A stretch of DNA of 64,000 bases from Gorsachius magnificus (taxonomy: Eukaryota > Chordata > Aves > Pelecaniformes > Ardeidae), in contig CM067084.1 of the NCBI GenBank assembly GCA_034008185.1, positions 59,038,599 through 59,102,598 of the forward strand, read 5' to 3'. The position numbers and the translations under genes were made by a program. Below the pieces are notes generated by a model. The model did no database searches. It was given only the letters and a program-made list of their open reading frames with translations, and was not told the origin of the DNA. Below, piece by piece: positions 23,541 through 36,808 of this stretch; position 1 is the stretch's first letter; the number at the start of each line of letters is the position of its first letter.

Positions 23541-23960
23541 TAGGGCTGTCTGGGATGTTATTTTTCTCCATACAGCAGCCTGTATGGGGCTATGTTTTAG
23601 ATTTGTGACCAAAACAGTGTTGGTAACACATGAATGTTTTAGCTGTTGCTGAGCAGTGCTTGTACAGTGCCAAAGCTTCCTCTATTTCTCACACTGCCCC
23701 CTCAGCGAGTAGCCCAGGGGTGGGCAAGCAGTGGACACAGGCAGGACAGATGACCCAAAATGATCAAAGGGAAATTCCATGTCGTATGACATCATGTTCA
23801 GCCATAAATCTGGGCAGGAAGTTTTTCCAAAGTATCCTTTGTTTGGAGCCTGGCTGGGCAGTGGTCTGGGGATGGGAGGTGTTCTTGCACAATAGGAAGT
23901 CCATGTCACGCTTTTCCAGTGGGATTTTAGGCTATGGCTCTGTGTAGTCTGACCAGACAA
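23541..23960 (+). mobile_element. Decayed endogenous retrovirus LTR
   Basis: Matches the family at 34849 from near its start (CTGTCTGGGATGTTATTTTTC, then TGTATGGGGCTATGTTTT) through AGCTGTTGCTGAGCAGTGCTT and the CAAAGGGAAATTCCATG block to TGACATCATG at 23787. After about 23830 the similarity fades and the R/U5 end (CTTTATCTCAACCC) is missing. It is an older copy than those at 34849 and 45098. Confidence 0.75.
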
Positions 23961-26900
23961 AATACACTTCAGTGTATTAGTTGCTTCTCATATAGCAAGC
24001 ACTATCCTTGTACAATCCTTGTACACAGTCTGAGGTTCTCAGTCTTGGCTCAGCATCTCCTTTGCATCTTCTGAAATGTGCGAATTTAATGGGACTGATT
24101 TTTAAAATTTTCTTTCCTCATTTGAACAAAACTGAAATATCTTACTGCTTAATCTTTACATCACAGTATACTGACCCTTTCAAATTAGTCTTGTAACTGT
24201 TCTGAGCAGGACAATCTTTAAAACAGCTCTGTTGAACCACAGATTGTCTCTATGTCTAAGCAAAATAGATCACTAAGGTGTGACATTATTTGTATCTTTA
24301 TTCCACCATTTATGCCAGTTCTGGGCTCTGTCTTTTGTAGCTTTTCTCCTCAATGGAGTTTATGAGCGTGGCTATTGAAGTGTGTAACATTATTTCAAAT
24401 AAATGTATAGTCTTCAAAGTGCCATAGCTCTCTGCAGTTCAGAAGCCTAAACACAATCATGAACTGTGAAGTAGGCTTCTTTCAAGCAGCATGGGTACTG
24501 TACTGTACCCATTTTGATACAATTTTGATATATGCAAGACACCCAGAAATAGTAAGAAAAATTAGTTTTGATTAATGCTTCTTATTGGCATTTCTGCAAA
24601 TTTGCAAAAATGGTCTTTGTTACTAAAATCTTTTATTATTTTCTGTTAGTCTGTTTTAATTTTGTTGTTCCCTTTGTAAGCATGTGCACAGTTGGGTTTT
24701 TTTTAAATTGGGTAACACATTTCTCATATGACATGTATTAGGGAATTTGTGTAATAATGTTCTATAGAAATTACCAGATTTCCATAGAAATCTATACATA
24801 AGATCACCTGCATCCACTGCATTTCAAGAATCTAAATCATTATTTGGTTTTCAGCCAATTACTCAAAAGGTTTTTTCAAGGAGTGAATTGAACTTGGTGA
24901 ATACCACAGTCACATTATCCTCATTTAATTTTGTTTATTTTACTTGTTTGTATACCTCAGGTTAGCACAAGTTTAAAATGGTTTAGAGTTTTTTCACTCC
25001 TGCAGAAAGAGGGTCAAGATGCATTTGAACAGATTTTTTTTTCAATTTCTTTTTCAGCTGGTGACAAACTAAGTGGGAGAAATGGTTCAAGGGACTGTGT
25101 GCAGAGACAAAGGTCAGTGTCATGGAAAGTTTTTCTCTCTTCACTCATCTTAAACTCATTATTTTTTTTCTGTTGCCTCTGCTGCATTTGAATATTCAGG
25201 AGGTATGTTTGTCATGAAAAGAGGTACAATATTAACCTCAGTTAAGTGTGTATGAATTCAGCCAGGTGTTTTCATCTAGCTCTTATTGGTTATCTAAATC
25301 TTTTATCATACTCTTTACTTTCTCGTATGGACTTCAGTAATCTACAATAACTGTAGACTCTCCCCATTATTAATTTATATTGTCCGCCTTGTTTCAGTAA
25401 TTCAAGTACATATAGCTAAAAAAATTGTTACATTCAAGGAAAAACTTGACATTTACTTTTCTGGCATGCTTCTAGTAAAATGAAGGGCCATCTAGTGTAT
25501 AGTTTTCAGCCTTCTTTACTGCAGACATTTGAGTAAATAGCATGTGAGCTGTTATGCAACATGCCTGTATTTCTCTTTGCCTAGTCTTTATAGATACATT
25601 TGAAATCAGGATCTTCTTTTCTTATGTTTTGACGTATTTTGTTCTTAAGTCTGTACCTACACTTGGTTTTCCTTGCAATGCTGGTGAGTTAATGCAATCA
25701 ACTTTCATCTTCTCCAGACCAAACTTCACCTTTTATCTTCAGGATGAGAAGAGCATTCTCATCTTGCAATGCATATATATAGAGAGAGATTCCTGTTTAT
25801 ATAACAAAATATATACAAATACATAAAACCAAAACTGGAGTAGCAGAGGTGATGCAGGAAACAATCAAGTTATTTAAGGAACATTGCCTAATCCTTTATC
25901 CCTAGTATGCTGGATTCAAGTCAGTGATGTATGATTTCATTCATGTCAATATTTAATTTAATTTTAAGAGAAACTGTTCTTTACATTATTTCATCATAAT
26001 TGGTATCTTGTGGAGAGAATAGAGCAGTAAAGAAATTAAACTTCAGAAAGCTATGAACAGTGTAGGAAACAAAGATTAACTGGCTTAGAAATAAAGAAGA
26101 AGGGAAAAAAAACCCAAAAGAAATATGTAATAGACTGATTTTTAAAGTTTTCTGTAAGGCATCATTAGTAGTGCTTTTCTTCAAAAAGATATGCAAATGA
26201 TTACTGCATTCTAAACCTCCCTTCCATAAAGCAATATCATTAAAAAGATAAAATGCTGTTCATAGGTGTGATTTACATATTAATACATGTAAATTATGAA
26301 TACAATCATAACTCAGCAAATGAAAGTATATAGTGTTTACAGTTCATTGTGTGTCATGCTAGAGCAACTTGACAATGGAGCTGATTAAGCTTAGGTCAAC
26401 TCCGATGGTCATCTGGATTATGCTACTGAAGTTTCTGAGATTAATTAACCTGAGAAGCCTAATTACTGTCAACTGAGGATTTTACAGTGAAGTATTTAAG
26501 AGGAAGAAGAAAATAAGGTTGAATTAGAAAATGTCTGAAGTTCCGTAATCATTCTGGATATTTTCAACAACACTTGTCTTTTCATCTTTAATCTGGTGTA
26601 AGCCCTTTCTGTGCTACAGCTTCTAACGACAGAACCACCCAATAATGAGAAATATAGCTTACTCTTACTGCAAAATGTCTTTTTACTGCTAAAATACTGT
26701 TTCTACAATGTCATACTTCCTAAATGTACTTATATCAGTGCATCACTGGCCCTGTTAGAAGGTCCATAAAAAGACCTGAAAAAAGTGACTGATGAGGTGC
26801 TTTGTTCACAGCAAACCCCATGGAGATTCACAAGTTATATTTTTGCCCTGGAAAGAAAGAGAAAAAAAGCCTTCAGTGTTAGTTCATTTACCCATTTGGG

Positions 26901-27235
26901 ACTTGGGCTCCAGTAATTGCTCCAATGAAAATTTAAGTACCATTTACAAAAAGTCAAGTGACTCAAGAGAAAAAATTCAGGACAGCAGAACACCATACAA
27001 TTCTGTAGTGAAAGCATGCTTGGGGAAGATGGATCTTGCATGGTTAAGTGCCTTCAGGCAAAACTTCCGTATTCTGAGAAGATACAGCAGTCACTGTGTT
27101 ACTGGGGTACTACTGCCACTTCTTTCCCTATTCCACCATTTAAAGGAAAAAAAGGGGATGGCTATTGCACCTCATTTGAGGAAAGATTTTGATTGTGAAT
27201 CTTCAGTGGGAAAGGAACCTTCCTGATCTCTGGGC
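23961..27235. other. No recognised gene; one chance-length open frame
   Basis: AT-rich DNA. A plus-strand open frame of 144 codons at 26792-27226 is the longest outside the repeats, but its product shows no motif I know and its codon content looks unselected. Alternating TA/AG repeats lie near 25772-25790. Confidence 0.4.
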
Positions 27236-27906
27236 TGTTAGAGCCACAGGCAACTGAGTGGGCCATTAACTATACCCTGGCTTGAGGTTAAGCTAACTGT
27301 GGAAAACTGCTAGACATGAGACGAGAAATTGCTGACAGAAGTTATCTATAACTCAAGGAAAGGCAGCTGGATCTCAAAGGCAGTGAAGGAGTTACGTGAG
27401 AAACAGCTAAACTTCATAGGCTGTTGGAGGGGAGTATTGGGAAACTTTTAGGGAGCAGTCTTGTAAGGCTGACAATACCTACGTAGCCATAGCAGTAATA
27501 CCATGTATGGCTGATAACTATATCATAATGCCATATGCGGGTATGGATGTCATAAGTCTGGGACCAACAGGGGAAAAGTAATTAGAGATAGGTTATTTAC
27601 TTGGGAGAAGACTGGGGCTGAGAAAGGAAAGTACAGGGATGCGAAGAAGGGCAGCCAGATAATGCAAATCTTGTGGCCAGGGTTGTCACAGGGTCAAGCA
27701 ACCTTGTGCTTATTTATTGCAGCTGGAAGATGTGAATAAACTGTAAGAGCTAAGCCTGCTTTTTTGGTCAGGAGAGCTGGGGTGGGAGTGCTGGGGGACT
27801 GCTGCCCGTTTCTAGCAAGTTTGAACCCAGACAGAAGGAGCAATCATCTTGGTATCACTGTGCTGGTGCCTGTTCCAGACCATCAGATAACCACCACTTC
27901 ATAACA
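27236..27906 (+). mobile_element. Doubtful LTR candidate
   Basis: The block is richer in G and C than its flanks. It starts TGTTAGAGCC, ends CTTCATAACA (fitting TG...CA), and carries AATAAA within GATGTGAATAAACTG near 27738, followed by a G-rich and then mixed stretch like a U5. No target duplication (TGGGC before, GTTAA after) and no match to the other LTRs here supports it. Confidence 0.25.
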
Positions 27907-30900
27907 GTTAAACATATTTCTGTAAGATGAATCTTAAATGGTATCCTCTCCTCAGTATATCAGGCTGCATCATTTAGGCAGCTCCCAGCTATGCATAAAT
28001 GCAGCAATTGTTAAATCCTTCCTTCTAACCCTGGCTCTGGCTTTCAGACAATTCATTAAGTCACGACTTTATTCCATGCATTATGCCAAGAATCCAGCCA
28101 TCCAATCTGCACTTATGGATCCTACTAACAGGACTTCAAGCAAACATTAAGTGCGTGCAAGCAAAGTGCTATAGAATACCCACCTTCTGGACAATGAAAA
28201 CAAAAGGAACCCATAGTTGCTGGAAGGTGTTGAGTCCTTCCTAGGACCTCCAGTAAAAAACAACCAGGTGTACTCACTGACTTCTGGTATGTATTGCTCC
28301 TGCTCTGTGTGCCGTGCCACTTTTCCACACCTGAACCTTCACTGCTGTGTTTCACCCTATCAGTTAGTTCACTTTTTACTTCTGCCCCTCCCCAGCGAGT
28401 CTACAGTACAGGAGCCTTCCTGCTTTGCCTTCGCAGACCACAACCTATAATTACACCACAGACTTCACTGCAGCCTCTCTTACCAGCTCTTGCTAAAACT
28501 TAGGGGCTGCCAACAGTTTTATCTAAGTCAAACAGTGGTTTCTTGGGTCATGTTGTACATCCCAAAACCCCAGTCTTTTCCTCAGCCCCACTTACAGTAG
28601 ATTTTCTTTTTTATCAAACTATCCTCTTTCAGCACTAATGATAATAAATGTGATGTAGGGACTATATCACTATATGTAAATAACAAATAATAATGAATTC
28701 ATAGACCAAATTATGTTTCTACATTGAGGTTGGCTTCTGGAAAATTATTTGGAAATGAGTAAAGTATTGCTCAGGATAATGCTCAAAGTTACCACAAACG
28801 TCTTCTGTAGAATAGGGTAAAATACTGTGAGAGGGTTCCGTAAGGAACATGGATGTAGGACAATGCGGTAAGGTCCTCCCACATCCAATCCTAAATTATT
28901 TTTTGGTAGATGTCAGTCTTGTATGTGCATGATTATCTTCAAGTAAGAGTATTTTTACCAGAGGTATAAAAATTAGTCTACTGTCTTTTTTATGAAAATG
29001 AAAATAAAATATCTCTTCAAACATACATTAGAAAAGCCGGGTACTTCTTATGCTTGAAGGACCTAATCCGATAGAAAACAAGGATATAATTCTAGATGCC
29101 AGCCAATTATCCAGGTGTCAACATACACATAGCTTTACTGCCTGCCCAAAATGAAACCAAATATGAGCACATGATTGGCTGTTCCCATTACATATTTTAC
29201 TTCCTGTAGAAGTACTACACACACTCCAGTGCTGTACCAAATCAAAACCAGAGGCTGCACACACTATAAAACTTCCACAAAAAAAGTTGACTGAGAATAA
29301 ATAATTTTGCACATTCCTTAAAGCAGACCAGTTTTGTAAGTTGGCTGTTGTTAGCTGAGGTTGTTTTATAAGGTAAAGAACCAACGGAAATCTGGCTATC
29401 AAACTGTGATTTTCTGAATGTATGTCCTTCCATAGGATCCAGTTTGATTTGGTTAAACTTTTAATCGAGCTGTAAAAGGGTTGGCATAATTTATTTGTGT
29501 ACTGATTGGACAGCATGTTTTTATTCTTTCATTATGGACATGGTGTATCTCATTGTTTCATTGTTAGCTCTAGTTCTTTTTTCTTCCCTGATAATTTAAA
29601 CAGCCTCTGAATTTATATTTTAGACAAATTAAGTAAAATTATTGCATTGGAATAATTTATATTTATTGTAGTACATTTGCAATATATATTTATTTGGTAT
29701 ACCTACATATGAATATCTGTGTCAGCTCCATCTGCTGAAATGCCCTTCTAAGATCTTTAGTAAACTATACTGAACAAGTAACTTAAAAGAGAAATAATGA
29801 GATGGAAGGAAAATATGTGCTGCGTATTCTTGATTCCTTTTCCTTATGCAGGACATATCTACCATATCTTTTTTTGTAAAAGTTCATTATACAAAATCAG
29901 TTATTATTACCAAATTGTCCACCCATGATACCATGACTTTTGCTGTAGTAATGTATTGTTGTGGTCACCAGATGATGGCTAGCACCCCAAAAGAAGCTGA
30001 AATTAGAAACTGTGGGATAGTCTGCTTCCCTGAAATGTGCAATACAAAGCACAGCTTTCTTTAAAGGCTTTGGTTGAGTGGTTTTTCTACTGCAAAAAGC
30101 AGAAGTGAGGTTAGCGAGTTAAGGGCACTGCATCAAGAGCTGATTAATAGCCTCTGAGTGAGTGAGTATGTGTCTGCCATCCTACAGCAAAGGCCATATG
30201 TTACACTATCACTTTCATTCCAAACTGCATCTTAGCCCAGTGACAAGAATAATTTCTGACAAGCAAGGAATTCATCTAATACAAGAGATATCATAATTTG
30301 CAACAGCAGAATTGCTGAATGACCTATGGACCTAAGACTTACTCTTAGGCAATGTACTAAGGCTTCATCTAATAGCACCAGTGTTTGTCATCTCTGAAAG
30401 GAGCTGAAGAAAATGTCATTCAAAGTCAGTACTTCAGAGTGCTGTTTGCAAGATGTAAATTAATGTAGCTTCTTCTAGATCAAATAAGCTCATGGTAGAT
30501 ATCTAAGAGGCACAATAAATGATGAAAATTGCTTTCACTGCAGAAATAATAATATGTTGAAGAAAGTGTTAGAAACAATATTACTTTTAGAACTAAACTA
30601 CAAATTCTAAGATGCCAATATGTTGTTCGAAGCAAGTGAGGTCTATTTACCCTATTATGCATACAAATTGTTTTGCTTTCAAATCACAGCAGTTAAAATA
30701 ATGAATTTCATTTCTGAGTGCACAGTTTTCAGATAAGTTACTTTGTTACCATATTGCTTTTTTTCCAAGTGACATAATATTAAATTTAACAAATTAAATG
30801 GAATTAATAATTTTATGATTTTAAAACATTACTAACTGAAAACTGGTCAGAGAAGCTTAAGTTCTGCTTATTGCAGTGAATGTAGTCACTATATTCACTG

Positions 30901-33900
30901 CAACAATATCTGAAATTGAAAGAGACAGGAAAGATATTATTTTGTGAACTGGTGTTTGGCTAAATTCAGAATCTAATTAGTCAGTTCTAAAGCATTTGCA
31001 TTAAGTTAACCCAATAGTTTGGTCCTGGTTGTTCTGTAATGCCAATTTGTCTTGTACGCTTCACAGGGCTTTTGCTATTTAGAAGGTCAAAAAATCTTAC
31101 AAGGGCTTTGGCATCTCTTTTTCAGGCTTCTCTAGAAACAGACATTAAAAATAATGGAGAACTAATCGGACATTCTATAACCTGCTAATCTGTATTATAT
31201 GTATCTCAGCATATATTTTACATAGACTAGCTGATTCAGAAATTAGTGAGAATGCCATGATTAGAACAGGATTTTTTGATCAGAATAAGGAGCGTTTATT
31301 AAAAAATTCTGTTTGTACTCATTTTGGCTATTAGATATCTTTATAAATATGCACAGAAATCCTAGTATCTCTGAAAAGGCACAGGCTAACTTAAATTTTA
31401 CAAACCTTTGAAGAAAATACACATGCACAAGGCCATTGATTCCCTTTACCTCTTCTTTCTCACTTCCCATCATTTTGTGTGGGAAAAAAATAAAGATGGT
31501 CTTTGTATCTAAAGTAGAAAAGATTCAGATCCAGGAAGCATTTCTTGCTGTTTCTATTGCTGAGAACTGAAGGGAGGGAGATGGCAGAAGGGAAAGGAAA
31601 ATGATCCACTGGAATCCTCCGTCATGAGTTGAATGCCTAGGTTCCACATCGTTCATAGTTAATGCTCCACCAAAGGGAAGCCTACCTTTCAGGCTGATAG
31701 GAAACTGTGCAAGTTAGCTAAGCATGCATTAAAAAGAAAAGAATCGGGCAGATTTAAGAGACTGTCTGTAGAGAGGAAGGCATCTGCTTACGGCTGGTCA
31801 GGAGCTTCCATCTGTGTACCATCCTGGTTTTCTAAGTCTGTACTTGTCTCTACCATGTGTGAAGCCAGAGCAGGTGTGCTATTCCCTGAACAGCTATAAT
31901 GGCTATGATATATGGGATTTACCTTCAAAGCCAAGCCCTGCTTGATTTAGAGAAGGAACTTTCACTATTCTTTGTCAATGGCTATATAGGAGACATCCTA
32001 ACAGACTTCTGTACCACTGCATGTGGCTTGCTATTCAGTGATTTCTGCAAACACCAACTAGCAAAACTTTCAGTGCTCTATGAGACCAAGATGTCTATGG
32101 CCTAAGGTGGCAGCCTAGGCTGATCTTCAGTATATACGTGGTGGATCAATTCCCCCAAGTACATTTGAAGAGCTGGACTTCATATGTACTCCAATTCAGT
32201 TCATATCTGTAAAACAGAAAGTAACACTTCTCTGCTTAGCTCACAAGACCATTCTTAGGATAAATTAAGCATTGTAATTCATGTTGCAATCAAAAGTAAA
32301 GTGTTTCAGTGCCAATCAATAAAGGCTGAATAAAAGACAATCTATAGCCCCTGAATTCATCGACCACACAGTGCTTAGGGAATGTTAAAAGCTTAGTGAG
32401 TGCAGGACTAACACTTCAAGCAAGAAGCCAATTGCAGTAACTCCCAGAGAAAAGTTGTAGACAAAAATGTCTTGAATTTTGCCTGGCCCTGGACTCCTTT
32501 GTACTCTTTCTGCACTATACACAGGACTGAGAAAACAGCTTCTACATAGAGCACTTGCATTAAAGGTGGGAGACACGGTACTTCTAAATCAAGTATTTTA
32601 CCTGTAAGGCCCCAGCCTCATGAAATCAGCAATCTGACTGTTAAAGCTAGGACATCCGGCCTAACCAGTGGAAAATTTATATGGTTCATCAACATTGATG
32701 CAAGGCAAAATAAATAAAAAGCTTTTGGAAATGGAACCTTTCCCTGGAATCTTTGTCCTAGGAAGAATGGGAATCATGCTTACCTTTTTTCTGCAAGATG
32801 TTTTTCTTACCTGCTATTAGTAAGGCTCCTTCAGAAATCTTATTGGGTTGTGGGTCACATTTACACTTTATATCTTTAATAATCTAAATTAAATTGACAA
32901 TAGTGATGGCATATTTCTAGTCTGTAGAAGAAATCTCCTTCAAAAATGCTTTCTCTATTTAAATACCTGTCATCAGACTTCATGAATGCAGAATGCACAG
33001 AAAAAAGCCTATATTGAGAAATGATGGGGAAAAAAGTCTTTATATTTAACTTTCTATCATAGATATGCCTAATGAAGCAGCATGAAGGATCTTATTACTG
33101 TACCAAAATAAAGAATTTCCTAGGAGAGTTCTCTAATTTCATATTAGCTTATTCCCCCACTGAAACACAGTGATTACTGCACCAAGTGATACATAAAAAT
33201 GGGAAAAACAGCAGGCTTCATCAGTTTCAAAGGAATCAGCATTACGGGTGTTCCAAGCTGGAAAAATAAGTGTCATCAATGACACTGAGTAGGATAGGAA
33301 AAGTATATATTTTATATGCACCTAATATTTATGTACTGCACAACTTCTTTTCAGATTATCTGTATTTTCCTTTAATATAAAGAATTTATTTTTGTATTTC
33401 ATCTTCAGAAAACAGCCTGTAGTTAGTTTTCATCTCATCTGTAATTCTGAGTTTCAGTGCCATCAGCTAAAGTAATAAACATTTTTGCCTGAAAGTGTAT
33501 TTTAAAGAGAATCTTCTCAAAATTCATACCTTTAATTTGGCAAAGCATTGTTCAGGGTTTAAATAAATCTTCCCCTGATTTGAGTGGTTGTTGTAAGGAT
33601 GAATTCACAAACAATTCTTTGAAAATACAGAAACCAGAAGCTTCACAGAGAAAAACAAAAAAGAAAAAGAATTATATGTAAAGCAGATACGCTTCTTGAA
33701 ACGGGAAACTCACTTGTTCCCCAAGGCAAGGCAAACATTACTTTAAAGCTCATTTGTTCACTCTTTTCCAAAACCCAGAACAAACAAAATGGTTATATTT
33801 AAGGCAGTTCATCTAAGTCTACTCTGATCAATGAAACATCTGCAAGAAAAAAGCATCTTTCAGTCACCTGGAACAAAGTTAATTTAGTAGAGCTAAGTAG

Positions 33901-34843
33901 AAATCGGAATTTCTGCATGACTTTTTTTTTTTTCTTCAAGTTGGGAGAAAATGTTGAAATTAAGAAGGAAAAAAAAAAAGTGAAAAATTTTGCTTTATTT
34001 ATGACTTCTATGATGCATTATACTTTTTAGCCAGAATTCTTTAGATCATATGAAATATATTATGTCTTGACAGCAGAGAATGGGGGCATTTGGGATCCAC
34101 AGGAATTTTTTTCCAAAAATATAATTAACTGGGGAGAAAAAGAAAGCAAACAGCTGAGCAATATAGCTTGGAGAATGGTTATTCCCATTCAGCTACATGT
34201 ATTAGGAATATGCCTGTGTTGTATTGTGGTAAACTGAAGAAGGATGTGTTCAAACTGTTATTTTTCATTGTATTTGATTTGGTTAAGGCAAGACTTTTAG
34301 TGGGAGATTTCCACATCCTGTGTTAAGGTATATTTTCCTAATAAAAGAACGCTCCTTTTCAATTCATACCATGGATGAAGTATCATTCCTTAAGTCATGA
34401 CAACTTTGAAGGAACCTATTCGACTTCACATTAAAAGAAACTGGGAGGATGCACACATTGTCTACAGTCAGCTGATAGTTGGTAGACTCTAGCTGGAAAC
34501 CAGAAATCTAGCTGGAAATTTCTTGAACTGCTCTGAATGTCTTACATTGCTCCAGTCACAAGCAAGAGTAGCTGCATGGGAGTTTTGGTCAGACTGAATA
34601 AAGCAGTTTAATAAGAGAATTGAAATACATGTGCTCAGGCAAGTAAAAAGTCAAGAATGAGCACATATATATTTGAGTCCCAGGTGGAAAACAGTGGCAA
34701 TTTATTGTGACATTCCTCACAGACAAATTAAATTTTTATTTTCACTGGTTTTAGTACTATTAACATATTTGTTACAGAGATGTTTGCAACATTAGATATG
34801 CTGGCCTTTTTCAAGAAAATGGTCAATGTAAAGTAATCTGAGT
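27907..34843. other. About 7 kb without recognised gene or repeat
   Basis: AT-rich, stop-dense DNA. The stretch at about 28190-28500 is less AT-rich and open on both strands for about 75 codons, without a recognised product. The hairpin at 30871-30903 is listed separately. Confidence 0.4.
30871..30903. repeat. Hairpin with 11-bp perfect arms
   Basis: TTGCAGTGAAT and ATTCACTGCAA are exact reverse complements separated by 11 bases. The stem is too short for a typical microRNA precursor unless weaker pairing extends it, which I do not see outside the arms. Confidence 0.75.
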
Positions 34844-34848
34844 ACAAA
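34844..34848. repeat. Left target-site duplication of solo LTR
   Basis: ACAAA, repeated exactly at 35421-35425. It marks the left insertion border. Confidence 0.85.
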
Positions 34849-35420
34849 TGTCCTGGTTTTGGCTGGGATAGAGTTGATTTTCTTCATAGTGGCTTGCATA
34901 GCACTGTGTTTTGCATCTAGTACAAGAAGAATGTTGATAACACACTGACATTTTAGTTGTTGCTAAGCAGGGCTTACACCAGTCAAGGACGTTTTCAGCT
35001 TCCCCTGCTCTGCCAGGTGCATGAGAAGCTGGGAGGGGGCCAGCCAGGACAGCTGACCCCAACTGGCCAAATGGGTTTCCAGACCATATGACATTATGCT
35101 CAGCACATAAATCGGGGGAAGAGGAAGGAAGGGGGGGATGCTTGAAGTTGTTTGTGTTCCCAAGTAACCAATTACACATGATGGAGCCCTGCTTTCCTGG
35201 AGATGGCTGAGCACCTGCCTGCCGGTGGGAAGTGGTGAATTAATTCCTTGCTTTGCTTTGCTTGCACATGTGGCTTTTGCTTTACCTGCTAAACTGTCTT
35301 TATCTCAGCCCATGAGTTTTCTCACTTTTACTCTTCTGATTCTCTCCCCCATCCCACTGTGGGACGAGTGAGCGAGCAGGCGAGTGGTGCTGAGTTGCCA
35401 GCCGGGGTTAAACCATGACA
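34849..35420 (+). mobile_element. Solo LTR of an endogenous retrovirus
   Basis: A complete 572-bp LTR that starts TGTCCTGGTTTTGGCTGGGA and ends TTAAACCATGACA, so TG...CA borders hold. It is flanked on both sides by ACAAA. A 5-bp duplication is typical of class III (ERVL-like) elements; class II usually makes 6 bp and class I 4 bp. The family link is an inference, because the primer site of the related copy at 45654 looks Lys-type. The internal genes are gone, as happens when two LTRs recombine. It serves here as the reference for the other LTR pieces of this family. Confidence 0.9.
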
Positions 35421-35425
35421 ACAAA
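35421..35425. repeat. Right target-site duplication of solo LTR
   Basis: ACAAA, identical to 34844-34848. Confidence 0.85.
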
Positions 35426-36788
35426 CAACTAGTACATGACTGGAACTGTGGAAATAATGATACAAAAGTTCTATGTCTTAATTGTTCTGCCTAAATGTTC
35501 TATCTTAATTATGTCTTACTAAAAGTATATCTAGACATTATGGTTTTGATGGAAATGAAGAAACTGGATAGAACTGAACACAATTCTGTTGTTACTGCCA
35601 GAATCATAATAACACATCAGATGCATCAGAGCAGCAATGATTTACATTTCCTTTGACCTTAAACAATCTAACCAAACAGGAAAAGCTACCATTCTTATTT
35701 GTACAAGTTTTGGACAAGTGCAAATGATGAGCTACAGGAAGTACCTGGTGTTACAGAATAGGGACCCTAGAAACTGGTCAAGCTCATTGTCATTAATGGA
35801 AAGATCTTCTTGATTTCTGTGAGCTTTGCATCAGTGTTACAGAATCTACTGCTTTTCACCTTGTACGAGGTGACTGCTCGCCACTGAAGATAACATAGTG
35901 CAGTTATGCCTAGAGTGTTCAAAGATCTAAAACACTGTATATCTAGAACACTAAGCATATAAAACATAGCTTGTACCTTTGCTAGCTGTCTAAAGAGAGA
36001 AAAAGGATCTTCAGTGGCAGGCATAAATAGTCGAAGTAATAGAAAATTAAACTATGTTGCTGACTCATCCACAGGTTTAGCTTTGTTACAAAAAATGACT
36101 ATAATTTTTTAACTACTATATCTCTTCTGACTTGCATTTCCTGGCCATGTCATTAATCATGGCTGTTCAAATGCTTATTTTAACACGACTTGTTTCAGCC
36201 CTGTAAGTTTATAGATATGTTAGTTGGAAAGATTCCACATTGAGAAGATCTATTAAGAAATTAAAAGGTTATTTGAATAGAACATGGATGGATATTCTGT
36301 TGCACAGGTATACCTGTAGTGCTGTGTATTAATCAGAATTTCATTACAAGTTAATGTTAGATCTAGACAGAGGAATTCAGAAGGTATTTAGTGCACTGTA
36401 TGCATTATTTTGAGTCACACACAGCGTGATACAAGATAATTAACATTTAATTGTTAGTTTATCACTTGAGTCAAGTAAACAGCTACATTTCAGTGTTCAT
36501 GCTAGTTTGTATAGTTAAGATCAGTTTTGTGGTACTGCATTGAAAGCAGCTATTGTGGCTTGCAAAACAAATAGCTTTTAGCATCCAGTATGCAAAAATT
36601 GTAGCAGGAAAATTGTATTCTCAGCCATCATGGTATTTTCATGTTTTACAAGTCAGAAAAATTGTCCGTGACCTTTTCTGGGTAATGATGTCCCAACATT
36701 TGACTATGTCACAGGAAACCATTAAATCCTTCATAGTTAGTGAAGGAAATGTTCTTGTGGTGTCTTCAGAGAAGTCCAGCTGCATCAT

Positions 36789-36808
36789 GATCTATTAATT
36801 AATAGATC
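36789..36808. repeat. Perfect 20-bp palindrome
   Basis: GATCTATTAATTAATAGATC reads the same on both strands, with a TTAA at its centre. It is AT-rich, and one such site could arise by chance in this composition. Confidence 0.85.

Noticed and set aside
23630..23960. Overlapping frames of 105 (+) and 92 (-) codons
   Set aside because: Both are readings of a decayed LTR, not genes.
26792..27226. 144-codon plus-strand frame
   Set aside because: No motif, no promoter or splice context, and composition like the surrounding non-coding DNA. Chance is the simplest reading.
34823..35214. 118- and 83-codon minus-strand frames
   Set aside because: Antisense readings of the solo LTR.
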